Shown here: positions 1-12,286 of the stretch, one piece after another
Layout of the letters: the number at the start of each line of letters is the position of its first letter
Numbering within the stretch: the first letter of the stretch is position 1
From: Phoronis australis
Taxonomy: Eukaryota > Phoronida > Phoronidae
Reading direction: 5' to 3'
DNA length: 64,000 nucleotides
Assembly (NCBI GenBank): GCA_002633005.1
Contig: NMRA01000489.1
Span: 145,972-209,971, forward strand
Program-made: the position numbers and the translations under genes
Notes under the pieces: generated by a model
Seen by the model: only the letters and a program-made list of their open reading frames with translations
Databases searched by the model: none
Told to the model about the DNA's origin: nothing

Positions 1-2
1 GG

Positions 3-73
<71 letters not shown>
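1..73. repeat. (GA)n microsatellite
   Basis: Nearly perfect GA dinucleotide repeat from the window edge to about base 73, where ordinary sequence resumes. The array probably continues upstream of the window. Confidence 0.97.
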
Positions 74-76
<3 letters not shown>

Positions 77-119
77 CTTTTCATGCAACTCTCCTAATTT
101 AAGAATTAAGTCCCTAAGT

Positions 120-1570
120 CAGGAATGGTAAGAACATACGGAATGGGAAGTAACGATCAGGAATAATAAATGAAGGCACCAAATGATAAATAAGATTACG
201 GGATGGTATAAATGGTCAGGAATGATAAATAACGGCCTCCGAACGATCAATAACGGAACAGAATAGTAATATTAGATAATGGTTATTACAGTTTTTGAAT
301 GGTAAACAAAAGTGAGGTATGGTAAAAATGGCACTGAATGATAAATTACAGTGTAAAACGATAAAGAACGATTGTTAAATATAGGCAATGAGTGGTAAAT
401 TACAGTGTACAACGATAAATAATGGCAAGGAAATGTAAGCATTGGTAAGGAATGGTAGGTAAATGTACTTAAATAGTAAGCAACAATTAGAAATGGTAAA
501 TAACCTTAAGCAATGGTGAATACTGGTATGAAATGGTAAATGACGATACGGAATTGTGGTACGGAATGGTAAATAACGATAAAAATGGTAAATAACGGCA
601 CGGAATAGTAAATAAAAGGATACATAATGTTAAATGATGATGCAGAAAGGTCACTAACGACAAGGATTCATCGATAAATGGAGAATAACGGTACTCAATG
701 GCAAATATTGTTATTTACCACTCCTTACCATTTACGGAATGGCAATTAGGCACGGAATTGTAAATGGCAGTGCACATTTTTTTAGGAATGGTACAGAATA
801 GTAAATATTGGCATGGAATGGTAAATAACAGTATAAAAAATAATTGCAGGCGGTCTGATACACGTTGTACCAGATGTACGCAGGCCTCGCATGTGGGCCC
901 ATTGCACTGATCACCTGGAAATATTTTTATGCTTTATTGATATATGGTTATGTAAGCAATGGTAAATACTCTACACAATAGTAAAATTGGTATAGAATGG
1001 TAAATAACGTGTGTAATTGTAAATAACGGCAAGGAATAATAAAATGTAGATATTGAGCCACCCAGAAACTTCATACTGCCAGACTCAAGCTGTCCGCGGC
1101 ATGGAACAAGTACATAGCGTTAAATGACAAAGACGCTCCTACGTGACCAAAGTTCCTACCACTAAGATTTTACAGCAACCCATCGAAGGAGACGAGAGGT
1201 GTTCGAGATTATAAGGAATTCATCCCAGCAGACAAGTTCCATTTTCAATATCAAGGTAAGGTATGGTAAATAACGGCAATGAATGGTAAATATCAAAGCG
1301 GTAAGTGACGGTATCGAATGGAACAAATGCTACGGAGTAGTAAATTAGTGCATGGAGTGTTTAATAACGATAAGGGATTGTAAAAAATCAATACAGCATG
1401 GTAAATAAGTTTTAAAGAATGATAAATAAGGGTATGGAATGGTAATAGCAAGGAATGGTAAGCTTTAAGGAATGGTAAGTAACGGTATGTAATGATAATT
1501 ACGGTAAAGAATAGTAAATAACCAATGGATTTGTTAGCACTGATGTGATATGGTAAATAATGGTACTGAC
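120..1570. repeat. Degenerate satellite with a GGAATGGTAAATAACGG-like unit
   Basis: Dozens of diverged copies of a short unit close to GGAATGGTAAATAACGGTA, about 17-20 bases long with irregular spacing, fill this stretch. Examples lie near 565, 800, 985, 1265 and 1440. Reading frames here are by-products of the repeat and show no protein-like composition. A SINE tail interrupts the array at about 836-950, and unique-looking sequence interrupts it at about 1045-1255. The drift between units suggests an old array. Confidence 0.85.
836..950 (-). mobile_element. SINE 3' tail, 5'-truncated copy
   Basis: This stretch matches 29060-29175 at roughly 95% and the tail of the fuller SINE at 63385-63622 more loosely. 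The shared block includes GCAGGCGGTCTGATACACGT on the + strand. It is in the same orientation as the 63-kb copy, so the SINE reads on the - strand. The tRNA-like head is absent, as expected for 5' truncation. It sits inside the satellite array. Confidence 0.75.
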
Positions 1571-1599
1571 TCGCACCGAAAGCTATTAGCACCGATCAG

Positions 1600-4500
1600 T
1601 GACAACCTGAGCCCACCCATCCACGGGGGCCGAGAAAGTGACAAAGCAAATTCATTTGACTATAATGCATACTAACACAGGTTTAGTGAACAGCATTAGT
1701 GCGCGACGAACAGGGAGACCTATGTGCGTAATGGTCCCGAATATTGCCCATCAGAATACCATCATTGACATCAGTTTGAATCTGGTTCACTACCTGGCGT
1801 GTCTCAGAACGTCGTGAGAAGGGTGACAACCACAGTTTTCAAAGAAAAATGTCCGATTAAGCCTTCAAAACTATATGCTGACGGCGTTTTTTTTTTCTTT
1901 TTTCTCAATTATGTCTGTAGAAAAGTGGAACTCCCTCGCCCCGTCCCCTAAGTCCGTCCATGTATTTCTTGGTTGCGTCAAACTTGTTCCACCAGTAATC
2001 TGTTTTTATGTATAAGCTTGAATAAAATGACAAAAAGTCACTATTGCTGGGTTCAGGACGAAATGAACTTGTGAAATCAGAACAAAAATCACATGACCAT
2101 GGCAATGTTTTCCGAAAGCAGCTACATCAACACGTTATCATCACATTGCAGGGCGATGTTTTCTAATACAAAAATAAATTAGTAAATTACGTCTCCATTT
2201 TCTCTCTTGACGAGCGTTCACTGAACTCTGTCATTGCTGTGGTCATTTAATATTTCCGCAACTGTCGTCAGTATTCTAACAATTAGTGACTAATTGCGCT
2301 AAGCTGTGTCTAATCCAACGCCCTGCAGTTTAAGTATAATCTAGTAAGGAGTTGTAATTTACGGACCTTATTACCTGCAACCAAGTACTCAACAGCTTGT
2401 TTTATTAGTTGAAAATAATCTCAAGACTTGCAATCAACAGTATTTGAAACAACAAAACCTCGCCTGATCCTTGCAGCTCACAACGCACTGAATGAATCAC
2501 GATTTAATTTTCTAACCATTTTGTGTCGAATAATGTGAATATGTCTCGAACTGTAAATCTGTAACCGACCTTCATACCGTCACTGGCAAAGCATAGTCGC
2601 GAATAGCGGCCATACATTTCTTTGAATGCCGAGTGCGTTTATCTGGAACGATGATATTTAATTATGGTGATGCTAATTGGATTTTATTTGTGGTAAATGA
2701 TACTCGTTCTGTATCGTCTGTGCCAAAATTATGAAACCTTTGTACCGTTGTGATTCGTCGATTAATTCTGTCCAGTGTCCAACTCCAGCCTCTGTGCCGG
2801 TTGCAGTCGTGGCCTCAAACTATTTGCCTGGCATCTACGTTCCATATCTACTATTGGGCATTGGCGTATATGTGGATAACATGCGTTTCTGCAAAATCTT
2901 GAACTAGGCTTACTGCAATCACATTCATTATCTCAGTTACAATTTGATGGTAAGGTTAATACTCCATAAGTACCCGACAACCACGTCCCGGCCCCAGCAA
3001 TGGGTAAAACCCATTACATTCTTCTCCATCAAATACACTTACACGTTGGAGAAACCTTAGCCCCTGAAGTAATCGTTTACTCTACCGTGTAGCCTACTGT
3101 TAAACCCGTGTCCGACACAGGAACCTGTGCCATTTCTAGGCGATCTTAGGGTCTTTTAGAAATACAAAAACTGAAATATTGTCTGTCTGATTGCTATTAC
3201 TGCATCCTCCGCACACGCATCTATTCATAATATTCACCTTGGGCAATATTCAACACTTTTCGAGACCATTCCCGCTCACAGCTGGTGTAGAACAACGCAA
3301 GGGCGGAGACCGGAATTCTACTGATGACGTTACAAAACATTTTAATTTTTTGTGTTCCTTCATTACAAGTACACAAATTGAAGAAAAAATGTTTTGTTCC
3401 ATGTACCCTTTTCATTTTGTGTCTGTCACTCTATTCATAGTGTTCTATCGTTCTGCAGTCGGTTCACCTTTTAGGTGCGTGGGTTCCCAATGACAATGCT
3501 TTTAGTTAGGAAACGAAACGTCTGTACTCTCGACATGTGTTTTGAACAGGACGCCATTCGCTTAAGCGGATATTTGTTTTCTTATATTGACTTGGCCCAC
3601 AACCAGAACCAAGAACATATTTAGAACCAATGACCTTAGATGTCGATAAGAAATGATGATACAACTGCGTCCATATGTTCATTAAAAACAGTTCTTTGGA
3701 AAAAATCAAATCTATGAATTAATGAGCGTCACCTGGTGGTGATATTAAGAATTTCAATTGCAAACATTTTCATGTTGTTATTGAAGTTGTAAACAGAAAT
3801 GCGTTACCGAACCGACAATGTCGCCCCTTAGTTTGATAAAAAATTTACAAAGGAGTAATTAGAAAGTGTTTAGTGTTCCAAAAGTCATTAAACGTACACA
3901 AGATGACAAAGATACACTATTTTAAGTCCAGGTATCTTTTTAGGAACGTTTTGAGAATTTGGATTGTATCAATCCAACTTTTATGTCACTTGGTGAATTG
4001 TGACCATTTCTATATTTAAAAAAATTAAAGTGAGCCCTAAAATTTTATCCAAAAAGAACATTCTCAAATTTTACAACATTTGGATTAATTAGAAAGTTGA
4101 TTTGACTGTAGAGGAAATGTATTTTCTACAAAAAAACTGGTTGTATTGTCAATACAAAATGAAAAGGAGCTCGTCCCTAAATCTTCAACCTCTTAATTCT
4201 CCCAACCCACTGCTTCTCAGGCGATGCTTCCCCCAGCCTGATGATATCCCCTCGACTCGGTGTCCTCCGTAATAGATGTTCCCAACCTTGATAATCCAGT
4301 CACCCGTTTACTGAATTTCTCCGCGATTTCTTCGTGTGCGCCTGGTGCCCTGATATGCGCAAAAACGACAATTTCTTCACGAGAGAGGTGAATTGAATTG
4401 AGTGGCAACCTGGGAGGACCGACGCAGAGCTCTTTAGCACCGAATAAGGGGCATAGCTCCGTTGTTTTCGACACATTTCGGCTTTTAGATAAGACAGTGG

Positions 4501-5385
4501 ATTCATGCCTAGCCTGCATGATACTGAGAAGGCCGACACTGTTAAATTTGCTTCTAAATCTTGAAAAGCAACATCTGTTGAATATTCGCCATACACCAAC
4601 TCCTTCTCATTGGGTAACAATTTTGTTACAGGATTTAATAAAAGACTAATAAAAAACTTCTGAAAATTTGGAATGACACCCTCATTATATCGGAGCCAGT
4701 TGGTACCAAGCCTCGGAGACTTCGGGAAGATCAAACTACAGGGCTCAGGAATTTTGAGCAGGGGGAACGGCGCAACGGGAGAACATTGGGCACGGAAAAC
4801 AACGGTAGCCTACTTGGGAACATTGAGACAGGGTAACATCAGCGGAGGGACTGTGGATGATCAGAACATACAGGTTCCGAGAAACACCGCCAGGGACCTG
4901 AAATAAGGGGAAAAGTTACAAAATCATTTCTGAATAAAACAAAAAAATAGCTACTAAATTTAAGATGATTTTTGCCTGTTTTGTATGTAACACTGAGAAG
5001 TTGTTGACTAGTGGCGGTAACAGGATTTAACAAAATCCAACAGGCTTTAGAACACTGAACAGGTCAAAGTGGATGTTCAAAAGGATTTTAACCCGTTTAA
5101 TATCACTTCCAGAAAGATGTGTTTAAAAATATGTCTTTCTGCAAGTAATACTAAACGGAACAAGCCTCAAAAGTTGACAGAAACTGTAACAGTTTGGAGT
5201 ATGGATTATGCTATGATTGATGATAATGATGACAATGTGTGTACATATTTTTATTACGGCGAGCAGAATTAAAAAGAAGTGCGATATATAGATCATCGAA
5301 TTCACTTCAAGTTGCTACCAACTATGATTGATTACAGCAAAAAGAAGGCCTTGTTATGAAATCAACTACAGGTAACAAATTTAAA
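1600..5385. other. No gene recognised
   Basis: Only short frames without recognisable domains occur here. The longest frames, at 4300-4734 (- strand) and 4673-4906 (+ strand), overlap each other. The latter is fairly polar and GC-richer but matches no family I recognise. No RNA gene or element end was seen. Confidence 0.5.
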
Positions 5386-5414
5386 GGTACTCCTCCGGCT
5401 TCTTTTCAGTTATA

Positions 5415-5548
5415 GGCCTATAATTTATCACGCCGGGACCGAAAATTTATCACATTAAGATTTATAATTTATGATGTCAGGACGGCAAATTTATCACGTT
5501 AAGATCTGTAATTTATCACGTCAGGACCGAAAATTTATCACGTTAAGA
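5415..5548. repeat. Tandem repeat, about 54-56 bases, roughly 2.4 copies
   Basis: Copies contain AAATTTATCACGTTAAGAT and TAATTTATCACGTCAGGACC. The array directly abuts the 3' side of the LINE relic that starts near 5548, so it may be part of that element's 3' untranslated region. Confidence 0.7.
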
Positions 5549-6295
5549 ATCAGTTTGTTCTCTACAAGCCAAGCATAAACGCGATTCATTTCTTCTGCTA
5601 AAGTGGGATTGACTTCATCTATTGACTTGGCAGCAAAAGAGGGATGTTTCGTCTGCAAACAAGCTAATTGTACATTGTTTCACTGACGTGGATAAATCAT
5701 TTACACATACACAAAATAACAACGGGCCCAGTATCGACCCCTGGAGGACACCACAGGTCACATCAAGTGGTGTTGATGTTGCCCCGTTCACAATAGTGAC
5801 TTGATTCCGATTACTTAAGTAATTACTGAACCAGTCGAGTTCAGCGTCACGCGCACCACAGCTAAAACGTTTTAATATTAATCCATTGTGGTTAACAGTA
5901 TTAAAAGCTTTCTTCAGGTCCAGAAAGATTGCACCAGTAACTTTATCATTGTTGATAAAAAGCCGGGGACCATGCGCGCAAGTCGGCTCTGGCCTTTTTA
6001 TCCAAGTGACAAAGTGAGTTGGTTTGGAAATGCCACATGGAAGGTTAATCATCCAGCGAAGAAAAACCCGTGCTGGAATAATAACCGAACAAGCAACATT
6101 AAGTAAACCGAGAAGAGACTGAAGCTGGGCGAGTATAACCTTGCGGCGCTTCTTGAGCGACGACAGAAGCGATCTACACTTTTCAAGTTTGTCCTGTAGC
6201 ACAGGTACAGTTAGGGGTGAATACCATAAGTTGTTATCAATGGACGGGAGAACGGTATTTTCGCCGTTAACGGGGACGTCGATTCTCGCAGTCAC
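5545..6295 (-). pseudogene. Decayed non-LTR retrotransposon reverse transcriptase (Jockey/CR1-like)
   Basis: Reading the - strand from 6295, a 226-codon frame carries reverse-transcriptase signatures in order. Motif A is FLDLKKAFNTVNH near residues 123-135. Motif B is GVLQGSILGPLLF near 183-195. Motif C reads LFADE near 213, where FADD is expected. Beyond that frame, to about 5548, another frame continues with SIDEVNPTLAEEMNRV and WLVENKL, the usual sequence after motif C in these elements, so a frameshift separates the two parts. The altered second Asp of motif C and the frameshift make it inactive. The N-terminal 100 residues of the frame look scrambled. Clade assignment is tentative. Confidence 0.9.
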
Positions 6296-6337
6296 TGAAA
6301 GGAAGGTATTGTGGTCGGATTTGCATTTGGGGGAGTT

Positions 6338-6363
6338 AGGGGGGGGGGGGGCNGGGGGGGGGG
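6338..6363. repeat. Poly-G tract with one undetermined base
   Basis: A run of G interrupted by C and a single N at 6353. It is probably a sequencing or assembly difficulty rather than a functional site. Confidence 0.8.
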
Positions 6364-6754
6364 CCTACAAAGAAAAAAAATCACCGAAAGGTGAGATGTG
6401 ACCAGGAACACGACTTGATCGTCTGAGTGCAGACAAGCTGACGAAGTTCAGTGAGTCATCCGGATGGAACAAAGAAATGTAACGTAAAAGACACTAGCTG
6501 TGAAGATATAGTTCACAATTACGATATGCAGAGACAACCATCTGTAGCATCTGATGGACGGAAAAAAATATTCCCTGCAGTGGCGGATCTCTAAGATATC
6601 TTTTGATTTGATTAGGGGAAATACTGCCGTGCCGCAACCCTGATATTCAGGCGAATTGACGTGCAACGTTTTTACCTCATCGGTCATGCCGTGTCATTCC
6701 ATTACACTCCACACGTTTGTAACTGATGTATAGTAAAGTTGTTTTGCGCAATAT

Positions 6755-6830
6755 CATACAGTGTACATGTACATGTAATATTGTGCACATGTACATGTAA
6801 TATTGTGTACATGTACATGTAATATTTTTG
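6755..6830. repeat. 25-bp tandem repeat with an ACATGTACATGT palindrome, three units
   Basis: Three copies of a unit containing ACATGTACATGTAATATTG. The related element at 47.5-49.8 kb has one unit at about 49280, so copy number changed after the two elements separated. Confidence 0.85.
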
Positions 6831-7624
6831 AAAAAAATTCTTTTTCCGAAGAATTGCTATTGTGGCGGGCGCCGTGGTCTGGTCGCGAGTCCGTTTGAAG
6901 ACACACCCTCTATAACAAGTTATGTCTATACAAGGAATGACCAAGGGGGCACTCACATTGAGAAAGTGACCGCATTCGCGAAAAGTGTACAGTACCAGAA
7001 ATTGCGGGAGGCTGTTCTTTCACAACAAAGTCTTGTGGGACTCGTGCGATGTTCAATAGGCCTCCTAAGGAGCCCTAGTTCCGACCTCAACACCTACTGT
7101 CTACTTGCAATAAGCACACTGCCGTCTTCTTACTGGGAATTTCCGCAAAAAGGCTCACCCGATGAAACGCTCATGCCCATGGGCATTTATTTGATATTGG
7201 TACTTCGGGTTTGAGGCGTTCAGACATTGGGACGTTTATTTCGAAAATTGCAAGAGATGCAAATAGGTCCTAAGATGTTTCGTCAAGGTTTGAAGTAGTC
7301 CATGGTGAACGGATCAAATTTAGTTGCGTATGTAAGTTTTTCGAATGGACTTGGCAACCTCAAGGGTCTTAGTGTCAACTGAGCTGCGAAACGAGATGCT
7401 GACATTGTAGAGGCTTACAAGCTCATTGACACAGCAGTTGACAAAGTGCAAGCGTTGGGAACAAACATCGAAGATATTTGGGTAGAATGGTTCCAAGACG
7501 AGCAAATCATTGAATCCGATATACAAATTCCTCGACAGTCTAGACAACAGAAGGATAGGACTAACGTATGAGTAACCACTGGGGATTAAAATTTTAGAGA
7601 GAAGTTTTCAATTCAAAATTTTTT

Positions 7625-7935
7625 GCATAGTACACTTTAGGTCTCGCGACGGACCAGGCCAGCTTCATTTGTGTAGATGCTGAGTTTCAGTGTACTTCTG
7701 GTCCCTCGGCGAACTAGTCTTGTGATTTTTTTACCAAAGTGTGCCTTGTAAAACTATTAATCTCAGCCAGTACTGTTTGGTCCCGCGACAGATCGACTAT
7801 TTTTATAGGGATAATAAGCACAGGTGTACATGTACTCTTGGTCTCGTGACGGACCAGGTCAGCTTTTTGTGTACTCTCAGTGTACATCTGGTCCCTCTGG
7901 AAACTAGTCCAGTGTATCTTTTCACCACTGTGCAC
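7625..7935. repeat. Internal degenerate duplication, about 200 bases apart, within the transposon
   Basis: Blocks at about 7637-7730 and 7837-7925 share GGTCTCGCGACGGACCAGG-like and GTCCCTCGGCGAACTAGTC-like stretches around a TGTAC-rich spacer. A further partial copy lies near 7770-7800. The second transposon keeps the same arrangement at about 48240-48510 in the opposite orientation. Confidence 0.65.
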
Positions 7936-8660
7936 AGGATGTTTTGGTTTCGTGAAACTGTTTTCAGATGATTTGTTTCCTGATAGATTTGACGTTTTTC
8001 AAATGTTGTCAACGTGATTCAGCTTAATAAAGTGATACCTAATTATTTATTGTCGCTTTTAATAATAGACTATGAGTTGAGAGCACCATCGTTCGCCAGT
8101 TTTTCTCGTAACGAGACAGAACACGTGTTTATTTCCGGACTAACAGTAGAGGTCTTCGTTCTTAAACAACTTGAGGCTGCTGTTACGCGATCATCTGATA
8201 TTCAAGTTTTTACGCCTCGTCGGTGCTCCTTAATTATACTCTTGAATATTTTGAAATTGTCTAAACACCTGTATACACACCACACTTTTTCGTATACGAC
8301 TTTTCGTATGCTAAAAAAGGTGTGTGTAAGCAGATGTTCCAACAAAAATTTTTTCTGGTGGCGTGACTCATACCCAGATGTGCACAATATGGTTTCACGA
8401 AACTTATGTGCCAAGTTCATGTGACGAAATCGAGAAGGGTTTTTAATTATCTTAAGAAAAACTCCAGAGACATGTTAAGTGCCAGAAACTTACCAGGGTG
8501 CATGGAAATTTCACTATTTGGCTACAAAAACAAAAAAATATCTTACACGGGAGGGGAAACCCCCCTCCCGACCTCCCCCCGCTCGGCGCCACGCGCCTAC
8601 GATTCGACCTTGGCGGGAATCCTAAACCCCCCCTTGCTGAAAACGTAGATCCGCCACTGC

Positions 8661-10300
8661 CCTGCTAAATACATTTAATTGAAATTAAATTTCATTTAAT
8701 CGTGAAGTCACCGGCCTTGATCTCAGCAAATGTCTGGCAGACAACTGCTAGAATTGACAACATGCAATACAATCACGAACACGTAACGGATTATGTTGTT
8801 TTATAGCTTTGCTTAAAACTAATGAACTTCAACAAGTCTAACCCATTCAACAGTGATCGCAAAATTACATTTTCGGCCGCAAAAATGACAATGTCCATTT
8901 GACTATGAAATGAATCCGAGCTAATTTAATTAACTCATTTGTTTCGTGATCTCTAATTACACGTGTATCCTAAAACTGCAATAGCTGTATCCATGTAATC
9001 TCCTGTCGTCTGACAAACCCTATCATTCCAGCAGGAAAGATTCCAACAGTTACTAACACAAGGATACCTGTTAAGCCGCGAGTGACAACGTTGATATCAC
9101 CTAGTAAAGTGGAAAGTATCTTTGCAATTACATTCGTTTGTATAAGCTTGAACTGTCAAGTGACATTCATGCTGTAATCAAGCCGATTTTATCTCCCACA
9201 ACCTTTCAAAAACAAGTTTCTCGAATCACAGATACACCGTGCTTTGCTTCAACTGACGAAGCAGAACGAAAAAATCCATAGTGGTAGTACAGCTCGTCTG
9301 CAACACGAAATTTTAAAGTTGGCTTACGTTGACGTTGGACATCACAAACAAAGCAGACAAACGGTAAAAATCTCGCATAGGTCACTATCAGTTCAAGTGA
9401 AAGTTACCAGTACGTTTCATCTCCAGCCTCGTACCCAAATGGATAAACCGATCAGCGCTATCTTGAGGATTGGGGACGAGACCGTTTACATCTCCGAACA
9501 GTGGCGCTCCACTGTGGCGGTTACACCAGTACGCCCATGTGAATGTTCTACAATATTTATTGCACGTTACTAGACGTTACGCAAGTTGATGGATCACAAT
9601 ACTAACAAAACGATAATTACAAACTTCCTTAAAAAAGACAAATTAATTATCCGTATGGCTACAGAACACGTAAATCCGTCCACATGTGTATCACAGAAGC
9701 AAAGATACATTGAATTAAAAATGGCATAAAAATCGAATGGCAAGATCGTCTTCGACATTCGGGGGACAGCACGCTGCAAAACGAGTTAGGATGATTGGGT
9801 GTTTAAACCAAGAAACAAGGCGGAAAACCGCGGTAAGTTCGTTCCTAAGATCTACTGATATCTTTATATATTTTCTTTCCATAAAGCGTGTTTCTTGGCT
9901 AGTATTTTCGTATTGAAGACCGTCAACAAATCAATGTTATAAGCTAAGCTGGATCTGGTTCAATTTTTCGGCCTGTTTTGAAAATCCAACTTTTAAAATT
10001 AAAAACTCATCTGAAACCAAATTAAGTTATGTGACAACGCGGGTCTTGCCTTTTCGTTTCAGTTTCGTTAAAAATTATCAATTAAATTTTGATACAAACC
10101 AATTCTCCTTAATTTTAGTTAAACATTTTATGAACCAATGTAGCTAAAAACCCGCGTTCCGTCCAGGAGGCAAACTTTTGATTTACACCATTTACGGCCA
10201 AAGACTAGACAACTTGTTCTTTACTCGCTACGGGAATTGACTTCTGAATTATGAAGCGCCAAAGGGCTCTTGAACGAGTATGTTTCTGCGCCTAGAAATT
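8661..10300. other. No gene recognised
   Basis: Unremarkable AT-rich sequence. The frame at 9244-9573 (+ strand, 109 codons) has no recognisable domain and no convincing splice context. I see nothing else to support. Confidence 0.5.
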
Positions 10301-10305
10301 TCCTT

Positions 10306-10382
10306 AATCTAGGCATACTTTTGCTTAATCTACGCGTACCTTTGCTTCATCTAAGCGTACTTTTGCTTAATCTACGCGTTCT
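10306..10382. repeat. Tandem repeat, about 21-22 bases (AATCTACGCGTACTTTTGCTT-like), 3-4 units
   Basis: Successive units differ by a few bases (CTAGGCATACTTTTGCTT, CTACGCGTACCTTTGCTT, CTAAGCGTACTTTTGCTT). A degraded continuation may reach 10430. Confidence 0.75.
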
Positions 10383-10467
10383 TAAACCATCATTGTTCTA
10401 CTCTTAATCAACGCTTACTTTAGACAGTGCCACCGTCTCGACTGTCATCAGTAGGAGCAAGGAGTGT

Positions 10468-10650
10468 AGGAGCTTCATGTGCTGGAAGCTTTTCGGCAAA
10501 TTATGTCTCACACTGATTAAAACGCGTAATTCACGTTGCTATATGTACCTTTCACGCATAGAGAGACACCTCAGGAGGCCGTCGATATCTTTAATTCTTT
10601 CCAACTCGAACAAAGTCCTAAACTTTTTTCGAGCATTCCTTCGTTAAGTT
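10468..10650. mobile_element. Relic of a Mutator-like terminal arm
   Basis: This stretch aligns with the left arm of the foldback element at 43424-44274. It shares GGAAGCTTTTCGGC, then a CACC-TCAGGAGG segment, then TTCCAACTCGAACAAA. It retains the roughly 50-base segment that the right arm of the 43-kb element lacks, so that segment is ancestral. No partner arm was found nearby. Confidence 0.6.
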
Positions 10651-10769
10651 GCCCAAATCGGCAACTGACCATTTTTAACACTGCGAGCGCCATTATCTCG
10701 GAAAAATAAGGCGTAATTAGACTGTATGGACTGATCAAAAGTACGCGTTGATTTTTAACTAAAACAACA

Positions 10770-12000
10770 CGTATACTAATCAAACGTGTGGCGTTGAACA
10801 AGAGCAGACCGACGATCGTTATGGGCTAATTCGTTATATTATCTTTGAATTGTCTTTGCAAAAAACAATTAAATTATAATGGAAACCTCAAGAAATTCAC
10901 GGCGACCAGAGGTTACTAACTCGACTGACGCCGCCTTATGTTAAAGATGCAGATTTTCATTAAATTGTGAATATGCAAATGAAGTACTAATTTACAAAAA
11001 AACGGTCCTCCAGTGTGCCGGAAACCATCCGAAAACCATCTAGCGAAAGTCTCGTTTTGCGAGACCATGTTTATGTAAATGAGTATGGTAATATTTCATC
11101 ATGGCGGCGAAGACCCAATGCCGGCCAAGAGAACAAAGAAGGCAAGTAATTTCATTTTGTTGTCACCTTGTACAATATTCAACATCATGCCATTTTGCGT
11201 CTCTGGTAGTGTACACATTTTTCGTCCACATTTCTTAGGGCGACAGGGGAATCCCTGGGAAACCCCCCACTGCATTGCCGTTAACCTAATGAAATAAAAC
11301 AGTCGCGAAGTGCGAGTAATTAATGTATAAAGAACGTGCACTTATGGCTGAATTTGTCTTTGTTCATATGAATATGAATAATATTATTGTTACTTTTATT
11401 TGTATCTCTATTATTTTTGTCGCAGCCTGTTATATTATTATAAATATTATAATTGTTATTTCTATTTCAACAATGGTTATTATGTTCGTCAAACGAATTA
11501 GCAGTTTATTTATGAAAGCGCGAACGAGCCCCTCAATTTGGCGAATTAGGCAAAAAGGTCCGTCTTAGTGAAACAAAAAGTCCGGGTAAACGAGACAAAA
11601 GTCTACAAAATCCAGGAGAAGTCGGCGCGGATGCACAATTCGTGGGCTTGAACCTAGTGGCTCCGTTTTTTTAGTCCTCTTTGATTTCTTTCCGTAAAAG
11701 GTCCGCATATCGAAAGATACGAGCTCCCCTATATTTTAGGCTGGGTGCGCGCATGTACTTGGCGAAGAAATGATTATTATCATGATAGTAAACATCAAGG
11801 AGAAAAGTAAATTATAAGTTCACGCATTAAAACGTTCCAGAACACTTTTAAATGTTTTGATTTCATACTATAGGTAATTAAAATTCCAATTATTTTAAAG
11901 CACAACGGCGCATTGGTGAGTCTGATAGTCAAATAAATAGTATAGAACTTTCACGTGGGTTCGAAGAATTCCATAAATTTTATGAAATGGTACGAGACAA
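10770..12000. other. Upstream region of the insulin-like gene; no other gene recognised
   Basis: AT-rich sequence with no recognisable coding domain. A 5' untranslated exon of the insulin-like gene could lie here, because a polypyrimidine tract ending in AG (TTTCTCTATTTTCAG, ending at 12027) sits just downstream. I cannot place a promoter by eye. Confidence 0.4.
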
Positions 12001-12286
12001 ATGATAATTTCGTTTCTCTATTTTCAGAAACCATTTCTTCAAAACGTCTTTTTAACAATTTTGCTGCTTCAAATGATCCTTGCCGTGGTGACGTCAACTG
12101 ATTTAACCAAACGACGAAGGTTTTGCGGACGTCACGCCAAGACTTTAATTTACGCCGCGTGCTTCAGGAAAAAGAGGTCGCTAGTATCGCTCAACGAGAA
12201 CATAAGTATGCAAGCTTCTTCAAAGTTAAAAATATCAAATAGGAATACTTTCCCCATTTCAACAGCCCGATTTTTACAAACTATCG
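12001..12286 (+). CDS. Insulin-like precursor exon 1: signal peptide, B chain, first part of C-peptide
   Basis: Encodes the signal segment (FLTILLLQMILAVV core), the tetrabasic KRRR at 37-40 just before PheB-CysB1, the B-chain cysteine pair and the RKKR cleavage site. The rest is a C-peptide portion without cysteines. Only one residue (Phe) separates CysB2 from RKKR, so the B chain has almost no C-terminal tail and lacks the insulin Phe-Phe-Tyr region. Confidence 0.8.

Larger units (their letters stand above)
6577..8660. mobile_element. DNA transposon with CAGTGGCGGATCT terminal inverted repeats, copy 1
   Basis: The left end reads CAGTGGCGGATCT at 6577, and its reverse complement AGATCCGCCACTG ends near 8660. 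CCCTG lies immediately outside both ends and looks like a 5-bp target-site duplication. A diverged copy in the opposite orientation lies at 47512-49795. Both copies hold a 75-codon frame (7320-7547, - strand, here) with about ten replacements between them, so it is not obviously constrained. No transposase domain is recognisable, so the element is probably non-autonomous. The ends resemble hAT-type termini, but the 5-bp duplication is not the usual 8 bp, so the superfamily is left open. Confidence 0.75.

Noticed and set aside
7320-7547. A 75-codon frame shared by the two CAGTGGCGG transposons
   Set aside because: The two versions differ by about ten replacements in 75 codons with no sign of constraint, and no transposase feature is visible.
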